Positions 51,781 to 58,280 of a stretch of DNA of 58,280 bases are shown here, in pieces; positions within the stretch are counted from its first letter, which is position 1, and every line of letters starts with the position of its first letter. A program made the position numbers and the translations under genes. The stretch is from Atopobiaceae bacterium (GTDB taxonomy: Bacteria; Actinomycetota; Coriobacteriia; Coriobacteriales; Atopobiaceae). The notes under the pieces were generated by a model. It worked only from the letters and a program-made list of their open reading frames with translations. It did no database searches and was not told the DNA's origin. The DNA lies in contig JAFWIE010000057.1 of NCBI GenBank assembly GCA_017533825.1, positions 1-58,280 of the forward strand, in the 5' to 3' direction.

Positions 51781-51983
51781 AAACTGCCAAACCGGCATCG
51801 CGTTTGCGCCACGTATTTGAGCTTTTGTACGGTTTTTTTGGCTCGCAGAAAGCGGGGTTGCATCGACGGTACCCTCTACCTGCGCAAACGCGGGGCTCGT
51901 TTCGGCGCGGTGAGCGAACCTGCCTCCAAAACAGTACAAAAGCTCGAAAAGCTGCCGCTTTTGCCACCTCGGTTTGGCAGTTT
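51781..51983. repeat. 203-bp element, copy 3
   Basis: Perfect 13-bp ends AAACTGCCAAACC (51781-51793) and GGTTTGGCAGTTT (51971-51983). The inner arms GAGCTTTTGTAC and GTACAAAAGCTC are also perfect. Same length as copy 1. Confidence 0.92.
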
Positions 51984-52075
51984 TGCGCGTGCGCTGAATC
52001 GACGCGCCAACGACGTACTTCACGCGCGAAGACAAGCACCGCAGCGATTGCGATGCCAGTCAGAATCCCTCCCAT
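51984..52075 (-). pseudogene. Possible small membrane-protein gene cut by the 203-bp element
   Basis: GGGGA seven bases upstream of an ATG starts MGGILTGIAIAAVLVFAREV and about ten more residues, a plausible membrane anchor, before the frame enters element copy 3. The rest of the gene is not seen on the other side. Confidence 0.3.
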
Positions 52076-52174
52076 GTTACGTTCCCCATACGCGCGTGGA
52101 TTAGCTGTATTCTGAGAAGTCGCAGCATGCTGCGCACCGGAGTAAGTCCCGCGGTTGTCGCCAGGAAGAGAGCA

Positions 52175-55100
52175 ATGAATCGCCCGAAACGCACAAGCCT
52201 CCCGCTCCCGCTCCTGTTCTTCTTAGTTGTGGCACTCTCGATGGGAGCGGCGCCGCTCTCGGCCTATGAAGAAGGCCCCGACTCCCTCGCGCCGACCCCA
52301 TCAGTCGCCCTCGAGGGAACCGCCCTCGAGGGAGCCACTCTCGACGAATCTGCCCTCGAGGCGGCAGCCGACGCGTCCGCTCCGATCGAGGTGACCAACG
52401 ACGCCAGGACGATCGCCAGCGGTCTCGCGGTGTCGAACAACAGGTTCGTGGTCAAGGCCACCGGCACGGGGGAGGGAGGTGCCGCTGCCGTCGAGGTGGA
52501 AGGCGACCTGGCGAATACCACCGTGAACGAGGAACAAAGCAGCGATCCCCTCTTCGCCACGCTCATCGCATATGGCTTGGGCGCGGGCGCGGTGAACGTA
52601 AGGGTGAACGGCGGGGTGTCGATTGCACCCAGCTCGGTCGCACAGAACCCCAAGGAGTTCTGCAGCATCTTCAACAAGGTATAGGCGGGCACCTCATCGA
52701 TCGAGGTCGCGGGCGACGTAAGCGCTACCGGCAAGGGGGATGCGACGTGCGTCACGATGGATGGGGACTCAGACTCCAAGGCCTCGCTCAAGGTCGGCCA
52801 GAGCATGATCGCGACGTCGACGAGCGAGGGGGGGAGGAATACGGCTCCTTTGCGGCCGACATCCAGGCCAGCGACGGTTCGGAGATCACGCTTGAGGTCG
52901 GGAAGGACGTGCATGCAGAGGCAGGGGACTCGAGGAACGCAAACGCATGCGGTGTGCGCGTGACCAGCGTGTCGAACCCCGGAAACCCCGCGGCGCTGTG
53001 CGTTGCCAGGGTACAGGGCGACATCGAGGCCACGGGTACGAACATGGCGGTCGGCGCGAAGCTCTCCGCACAAGAAGGGTCGTGCGCACAACTCGAAGCC
53101 ACGGGCGATTCGGTCGGAACGAGTGACAACTTGGGCATCGGTGTCTGGCTCGAATCTACCAACGGTGGCGTTGCGGACGTCTTGGTGCAGGGCACCGTGC
53201 GCGGCACGGCCGAGGGCGTTCGATTCGACGCCGCAGATGCCGCCGCACTCGACATCACGGTATGGAAGATAGAGACGTCCGAAGGTGGCGCCTTGTTCCA
53301 AAAGGGAGACTACGCCACGTGCGAGGCCACCGACGTTGCCGCGCGTACAAACTACATCGTGCGACTTGAGCAGCCTGAATCAGGAGGTACCGTAACCGCC
53401 GTAAACCAGAGCAAGGAGGCCCTTCCCCAAAGCCATGGCTTCCCGGTCGCTCACACGGGAGAGAAGGTCTACCTCGACGTCGCACTCGAGCCGGGTTTTC
53501 TCATCAAGGGCGCATACAACGGCGAGGAGGAGAAGGTGCCGCTCGAGCGCGACGAGGGAGGATACTATCTGACGGTTCCCGAAGGTGGTGGCATCAGTCT
53601 GTCCGTCGAGCTTGCGCAGGATGAGTCCGCGTCGGGAATGAGCATCGTGGACGGCATGGCCCAGCCCGTATTTGCCTATTCGGACGTGCACGGCGCCGAC
53701 TACACGAACGAGAACAGCGAGCTATACCGATTCGTCGTCTACGTGGAGACCGACTACGACACCGACCTGGACGGCAAATGTGATCTCGTCAAGACATACG
53801 TGCAGGTACCCCGCGCCGCCGTGCAGGGCAGGTACAAGGCTCCGGTGCTCTTCTCGGCAGATCCCTACAGCGCGGGAAGGCGTGACTCAGACAGCACCTT
53901 CGAGTTCTCCCAGCCGCCCGTGGACGACGGCGCCCTGTCGGGCAGGCCCGACCACCGCGTTCCGCATGGTACCGTCACGACAGAGGAGCTTGCCCTCAGC
54001 CCGACGTCTGCAAAGGCCTCCGATTGGTATTACGAGCTTGACGAGAAGCAATATCCCTCGGGAATTGCCTCCCTCGACTATTACCTCGTACGCGGCTTTG
54101 CCGTGGTGCAGGCAGCGGGGTTGGGAACGTATGGGTCGGAAGGCATAGAGTGCTGCGGCACGGTGATGGAGCGCGACGCGTTCGTCGATGTCGTCGAGTG
54201 GCTGCATGGCACGCCGGGACGGACTGCCTATGCGGATGCGGCCGGAACCATGGAGATCAAGGCGACGGATTGGTCGAGCGGTCACGTGGGCATGACGGGA
54301 CTCTCGTATCCGGGAGCCATGTGCTACGAGGTGGCGACTTCGGGCGTCGAGGGGCTCGAGACAGTCGTTCCCGCCGCCGGTCCGTCAAGCTGGTACGACA
54401 ACAGCAACAGCCAAGGCATCTGCAAGAACGCCAACACGAGCTACAACTACATGACCGTGTTGTCGGATGCCTGTGCGAGCAAGTTCTTTGCCGATTCCGA
54501 CCAAGCCGTCCACGACCTCTACCAGCGGTATCGCACGTGGGTAGGCAACTCGCAGGGTGAGCTTGCGGGCGATTACGGTCCCTTCTGGGAGGCGCGCGAC
54601 TGGTACACGGGGCAGACCGGCATCCGAGCATCGGCGCTCATCGTGCATGGCCTCAACGACGAGAACGTCACGACCAAGCATTCCGACCTCATGAGAAGCG
54701 CGTTTTTGGCCTCGGGGTGCGAAGTCAAGATGCTGCTCCACCAAAACAAGCACGTGTTCCCGGCAGACGACACCAACTACAGCGACATCATGATTGGCAA
54801 CCATACCTACCTCGAGTGGCTCAACCTGTGGTTCACACGCGCGCTGCTCGGCGAAGAGAACGAGGCGGCGAGCCTTCCCAGCTTCATGGTGCAAAGCAAC
54901 GTCGACGGCTCCTTCTATGGCAGCGAGCGTTGGGACGCCAGCGACGGCATCACGTTGAGCCCCGACGGGGAGGGGGAGACCACCGTTCGGGCGGCGGGTG
55001 CGCCCATGTGCGCGATTGATCCTTACGAGCAGACCCTGACGGGCGAGCAGACCGAACATGCCGCGCTCTGGAAGATGACCGCGGACGAGCAGTTCACCAT

Positions 55101-55245
55101 AGCGGGCAAGGTTCCCGTGCGAGTGCGTGCCAAGGTCGATGACGTAAAGCCGGGTGACATCATGATGTCGGCCGTGCTGTACGACGTGGCGGACGAGCCG
55201 TTTGGGGCATTTGGCGTCAAAATCCCCTCGTATAGTAATAACTGA
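52175..55245 (+). pseudogene. Secreted X-Pro dipeptidyl-peptidase (S15 family), inactivated
   Basis: The original protein had a signal peptide (LPLPLLFFLVVALSMGAA), an N-terminal beta-solenoid-like region, and an S15 alpha/beta-hydrolase with GMTGLSYPGAM (serine codon 54304-54306), HGLNDENV (aspartate) and HQNKHVFPADD (histidine). Such enzymes release X-Pro dipeptides from peptides outside the cell. There are three lesions. A TAG interrupts the frame at 52682-52684. A run of seven G (52828-52834) marks a frameshift. The C-terminal domain ends abruptly near 55240, at the left flank of the IS110 element. Reading across the TAG in the same frame continues sensible sequence (IEVAGDVSATGKGDATCVTM), which proves the lesions. 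Confidence 0.85.
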
Positions 55246-55516
55246 CGTTAGGAGTGGTGCAAAACCCACTGCGCCACTTCGATGTCCGCGCCTTGCGAAG
55301 CGCACGTTGTTGTGCGACAAAGGGTGCGCAGTGGGCGGAGGGCGTACGGAATCCCCTGGGACTCGGTCCCGTGCAAGAGACTTGCGCCTCCGGCCCGCGA
55401 CTGGACGCGAATAAGGCTGGAAGACCGATCTCGGGTCGTATTTCCAACGAGGCTGCGTGTCGCGGTGTCCGAAGGAGGACCTTCGCCTGTACCATACGAG
55501 CGGACGGGAGCCGAGC
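55246..55516 (+). ncRNA. Candidate bridge RNA region of the IS110 element
   Basis: IS110-group elements encode a bridge RNA in the non-coding left end that pairs with donor and target DNA. Here CCCACTGCGC (55265-55274) pairs with GCGCAGTGGG (55326-55335), CGCAC pairs with GTGCG inside that stem, and GGGAC-TCG-GTCCC (55358-55370) forms a further hairpin. The position and folding fit, but the specificity loops cannot be assigned by eye. Confidence 0.5.
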
Positions 55517-56752
55517 ATGCAATACCTGGGAGTCGACGTAGCGAAGCACACACACGTCGCGGCGGTGAGGCGCGAGGACGGCTCGCCGCACGGCAAGGCC
55601 TTCGAGTTCTCCAACGACCAGGCCGGCTTCAGGTCGCTCCTGGCCCGAATGCGCGAGCTCGGGTGCGAGGCCGGGGACACGCTCGTGGTGATGGAGTCCA
55701 CCGGCCACTACTGGCTGGCGCTCTGGGAGTTCCTGGACGCCCACGGCCTCGACGTGGCCGTGGTCAACCCCGTGCTCACCGACGCCTTCAGGAAGGCGGA
55801 CACGCTGCGCAAGACCAAGACCGACAGGATCGACGCGTTCCTGATAGCGGAGTACGCGCGGTTCAAGCGGCTGGGACCGTCCAGGGTCTCGCCCGAGGAC
55901 GCCGAGGGGCTCAAGCAGCTCACTCGCTACCGGAGCCAGCTCGTGAGGGAGCGCACCGCCCTCAAGAACAGGCTCACCTCGATCGCCGACAGGACGTTCC
56001 CCGAGCTCGGCGGGATGGTCGGCGGAAACGACTCCGCGACGATGCGCGCCCTCATGTCCGAGTACGGCAGCGCCGAGGCGATCGCGTCCACGGACGTCAG
56101 GAGGCTGGCCAAGACGGTCCGCACGGCGTCGCGCGGGCGGTTCGGACGCGAGAAGGCGGACGAGGTGAAGGCCGCCGCCAAGTCGTCGGTCGGCACGACG
56201 TTCGCCGCCAAGGCGCTCGCCTTCGAGGCCGGGAGCATCGTCGGGCTCGTGCGAAGGCTCGACGACGAGGTCGCCGCCCTCGACGGGGAGATCGGTCGCC
56301 TCCTCGACCCGGAGGTCGGTAGGATCCTCGAGTCGGTGCCCGGCATCGGCCCCGTCTGCGCCTCCACCATCGCCGCCGAGGTCGGCGACCCTGACCGCTT
56401 CGAGACGCCCAAGCAGCTCTTCGCATTCGCGGGACTCGAGTCGTCCAAGTCCCAGTCGGGCAAGTTCGACGGCGACGAGCAGCACATGTCCAAGCGCGGG
56501 AGCGCCTACCTCAGGGAGGCGCTCATGACCGCGGCGGACGGCGCGCGGAGGAACGACCCCTACTTCGGCGACTACTACGACTCGCTCGTCGCGCGTGGCA
56601 AGCACCACTACGTGGCGCTCTCGGCAGTGGCGCGTAAGCTTTGCGGCGTCATCCTCGCCCTGCTGCGCGATCGCAGGGAGTACGAGCCGAGGCCGTCCGT
56701 GCAGTCCGCCCTCGATGCGGGGGACGCCGAGGTGCGCGGCTCGGGGGCGTAG
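55517..56752 (+). CDS. IS110-family transposase
   Basis: The product has 411 residues. The RuvC-like domain carries D7 (YLGVDVAKHTH), E60 (VVMESTGHY), D103 and D106 (TKTDRIDA), the DEDD set. The C-terminal Tnp20 domain has SVPGIGPVCASTIAAEVGD and FAGLESSKSQSGKF with the expected serines around residues 312-314. The length is normal and the frame is intact, so the enzyme may be active. The ATG at 55517 is chosen from the family N-terminus. Confidence 0.94.
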   Translation: MQYLGVDVAKHTHVAAVRREDGSPHGKAFEFSNDQAGFRSLLARMRELGCEAGDTLVVMESTGHYWLALWEFLDAHGLDVAVVNPVLTDAFRKADTLRKTKTDRIDAFLIAEYARFKRLGPSRVSPEDAEGLKQLTRYRSQLVRERTALKNRLTSIADRTFPELGGMVGGNDSATMRALMSEYGSAEAIASTDVRRLAKTVRTASRGRFGREKADEVKAAAKSSVGTTFAAKALAFEAGSIVGLVRRLDDEVAALDGEIGRLLDPEVGRILESVPGIGPVCASTIAAEVGDPDRFETPKQLFAFAGLESSKSQSGKFDGDEQHMSKRGSAYLREALMTAADGARRNDPYFGDYYDSLVARGKHHYVALSAVARKLCGVILALLRDRREYEPRPSVQSALDAGDAEVRGSGA

Positions 56753-56808
56753 CCGCTGGGGCATTCTTCCGACAGCCGGCCGAACGCAAGCGACCCTCGC
56801 CAACCGGG

Positions 56809-56949
56809 GGTCAGCGTCGACATGCGCAGACAGGATCGCAGGACGGCACTGATTCACTGTTTTATATCCTCTACACAATGGCGACACATTCCGACTTTCC
56901 ACAAATCTCTACTTGACTTTATATAGCTGGTCTCTTGCAGAAAGTTGGT
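56809..56949 (+). repeat. Left 141-bp inverted arm
   Basis: It is the exact reverse complement of 58140-58280 as far as read. It starts GGTCAGCGTCGACATGCGC and ends CTTGCAGAAAGTTGGT, 17 bases before the transposase stop codon. Confidence 0.95.
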
Positions 56950-56966
56950 GCCTTCCTGACCTGCAC

Positions 56967-57995
56967 CTACTCTGAACAGCCATTCTGTCCGTAATACTCC
57001 CTGTAGGGCAGCGAAACCGGGAGGGACATTGCCCTGTCGAGCACCATCGCGGCCTTCTCGAGCCGGCTATCGGGCGGGTTGACGATGACGGAGAACAGGT
57101 TGAGCCAGTCGTCGATGCGGTCGCGGTCGAAGCCGGAGTGGCGGTGCATGAACTCCTTTAGGAGGAAGTGCATGTGGTTCACGCGCGAGAGCGGGTTGCG
57201 CCTGTCGTCGAGGCCCTTGAGGTCCGCCGACCTGTAGGAGACGCTCTTGAGCGCGAGGCGGTCGACGAGGACCGAGTGCGCGTTCTCGCGGTCGTGCACG
57301 AGTGTGGAGCCGCGCTCGATGTGGCCGCCGTAGGCGTCCCAGCAGCGGGACTTGCTGAGCTTGCCGAGGCCGGCGCGAACCATGAGGCTCCTGCCCGCGT
57401 CGTCGCATCCGACGGCGATGCAGACCTTGTCCTTGGAGTATGCGCCCATGCCCGCCCTGCCGCCCGCCCTGTCCTTGGCCGCGAGCGGGTGCATCTTCTC
57501 GTCGATCTGGACCTCGCCGGACAGCACGACGCCGTCCTGGACTCCGCGCAGCACGAGGAAGAGCTTGGCCATCCACCACGGCGTGGTGGTGCCGCTCCGC
57601 CTGTCCTCCCTGGTCATCGCCTCGAGGCTCTCGAAGCCGAACGCCTGCACCATGAACTCCACCCAGTCGGCGACGGGCAGCTTGTGGTCCTCGAATATGG
57701 TGCCGGTGGACGGTGTGAACGTCCGACGGCAACCGCGGCACATGTACCTCTGGACGCCGCCCTGCTCGCGGCCCCAGCGCTGGATGCGGTCGCAGCCGCA
57801 CCTCGGACAGCGATCCCGCGCGTAGCCGTTGAGGAAGCCCGCGTCGCCGACCTCGGAGAGGGCCCGGTGCCTGAATTCGTACACGTCCCTGTGGCTGTCC
57901 CTGACGACGATCTGCGACGGCGTCAGGTCATCGTCCCCGATGCCGTCCCAGGGCGTCGCCGACGCCGACGGAACGTGCCATCTCTTGCCGCTCAT
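56967..57995 (-). CDS. IS1595-family transposase
   Basis: The product has 342 residues. An N-terminal zinc ribbon (CPRCGCDRIQRWG...YMCRGCRRTF) is followed by a linker helix and a DDE-like ISXO2 domain: GEVQIDEKMHPL (first aspartate), STLVHDRENAHSVLVD (second aspartate) and RVNHMHFLLKEFMHRHSGF, where asparagine replaces glutamate as usual in this family. The frame is intact. The ATG at 57995 is preceded by AGGGA, which is locked in a hairpin (57998-58045). The stop lies just inside the left arm. Confidence 0.92.
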   Translation of the reverse strand: MSGKRWHVPSASATPWDGIGDDDLTPSQIVVRDSHRDVYEFRHRALSEVGDAGFLNGYARDRCPRCGCDRIQRWGREQGGVQRYMCRGCRRTFTPSTGTIFEDHKLPVADWVEFMVQAFGFESLEAMTREDRRSGTTTPWWMAKLFLVLRGVQDGVVLSGEVQIDEKMHPLAAKDRAGGRAGMGAYSKDKVCIAVGCDDAGRSLMVRAGLGKLSKSRCWDAYGGHIERGSTLVHDRENAHSVLVDRLALKSVSYRSADLKGLDDRRNPLSRVNHMHFLLKEFMHRHSGFDRDRIDDWLNLFSVIVNPPDSRLEKAAMVLDRAMSLPVSLPYREYYGQNGCSE

Positions 57996-57997
57996 GG

Positions 57998-58045
57998 TTG
58001 GTAGTCCCTGCTGCTGCGGTGGACGGCGGCGCCAGGGACTACCAA
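57998..58045 (-). promoter_or_regulatory. Translation-blocking hairpin before the IS1595 transposase
   Basis: TTGGTAGTCCCTG (57998-58010) pairs perfectly with CAGGGACTACCAA (58033-58045). In the transposase mRNA the arm next to the start codon holds the Shine-Dalgarno AGGGA, so a transcript containing the whole hairpin would be poorly translated. Confidence 0.75.
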
Positions 58046-58139
58046 TCGCCAGAGCCCCGCCGCCCACCGCAACACTCTGGCGGATGGCTATGTCAACGCA
58101 CAATTATAGTGCGCCGTGATCGACGGAAACCTACCGAAA

Positions 58140-58280
58140 ACCAACTTTCTGCAAGAGACCAGCTATATAAAGTCAAGTAGAGATTTGTGGAAAGTCGGAA
58201 TGTGTCGCCATTGTGTAGAGGATATAAAACAGTGAATCAGTGCCGTCCTGCGATCCTGTCTGCGCATGTCGACGCTGACC
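58140..58280 (-). repeat. Right 141-bp inverted arm
   Basis: Exact reverse complement of 56809-56949 as far as read. It reaches the last base of the window, so the repeat could continue further. Confidence 0.95.

Larger units (their letters stand above)
55246..56808 (+). mobile_element. IS110-family insertion sequence (ends approximate)
   Basis: A DEDD transposase gene is preceded by about 270 non-coding, structured bases and followed by a short right end. IS110 elements lack terminal inverted repeats, and none were found, so the limits are set only by the end of the peptidase pseudogene and the start of the next element. Confidence 0.75.
56809..58280. mobile_element. IS1595-family element with 141-bp inverted arms
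   Basis: An IS1595-type transposase gene is enclosed by perfect inverted copies of 141 bp (56809-56949 and 58140-58280). The likely native IS end is the GGTCTCTTGCAGAAAGTTGG part next to the gene. The outer parts of the arms may be native, flanking duplication, or an assembly artefact, because the right arm ends exactly at the window end. Confidence 0.75.

Noticed and set aside
55282..56322. A 346-codon plus-strand frame overlapping the IS110 transposase
   Set aside because: It is an Arg/Gly-rich off-frame translation; the transposase frame has the catalytic motifs.
57168..58004. Plus-strand frame of 278 codons opposite the IS1595 transposase
   Set aside because: No domain and no ribosome site; the minus-strand gene has zinc ribbon and catalytic residues.

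Overview
The window is a GC-rich bacterial chromosome segment. Gene content and order (actinobacterial-type integration host factor next to gmk and rpoZ, comEA-comEC-holA-rpsT synteny, a pyrR-B-C-K-D-F operon, large Cna_B wall proteins, Tat and Sec lipoproteins, a Nif11-type peptide) fit an actinomycete of the Coriobacteriia, probably an Olsenella/Atopobiaceae-like gut or oral anaerobe. That placement is inference; no rRNA is present.

Bases 1-26,450 are mostly conserved chromosome. The 3' end of rpoD is followed by tRNA-Asn, an orphan ABC-2 export permease with a glycosyltransferase, and the de novo pyrimidine operon behind an attenuator-like leader. Then come mihF-gmk-rpoZ-thiI and the late competence genes comEA-comEC with holA. 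A single-gene MmeI-like restriction-modification enzyme in lower-GC DNA sits between holA and rpsT. A carbohydrate ABC importer (ATPase, two permeases, binding protein) follows with a Gfo/Idh/MocA oxidoreductase, then a convergent LtrA-like membrane protein.

Bases 26,671-41,022 are one gene for a 4,783-residue wall-anchored surface protein: signal peptide, acidic stalk, twelve GAGIGGG-type repeats, about 33 Cna_B-type domains, a Listeria-type beta-repeat and a TPATG sorting signal. A promoter overlapping its stop codon probably drives the lipoprotein gene that follows.

Bases 42,000-58,280 are an accessory, decaying region. It holds a UPF0178 gene, 19-bp tandem repeats, a Tat lipoprotein hydrolase, a Nif11-leader/zinc-ribbon peptide gene with an in-frame amber codon, an EVE-like/HNH endonuclease with a decayed second copy, fragments resembling AlbA_2 and HicB proteins, an intact AbiE-like toxin-antitoxin pair, a zinc-ribbon membrane protein, and a secreted X-Pro dipeptidyl-peptidase pseudogene cut by an IS110-family element. 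An IS1595-family element with 141-bp perfect inverted arms ends the window. Two non-coding repeat families are scattered here: three copies of a 124-bp near-complete palindrome (ERIC-like in form) and three copies of a 203-bp element with 13-bp terminal inverted repeats. They are paired twice and appear to have broken neighbouring genes. These repeats are the strongest candidates for something undescribed.
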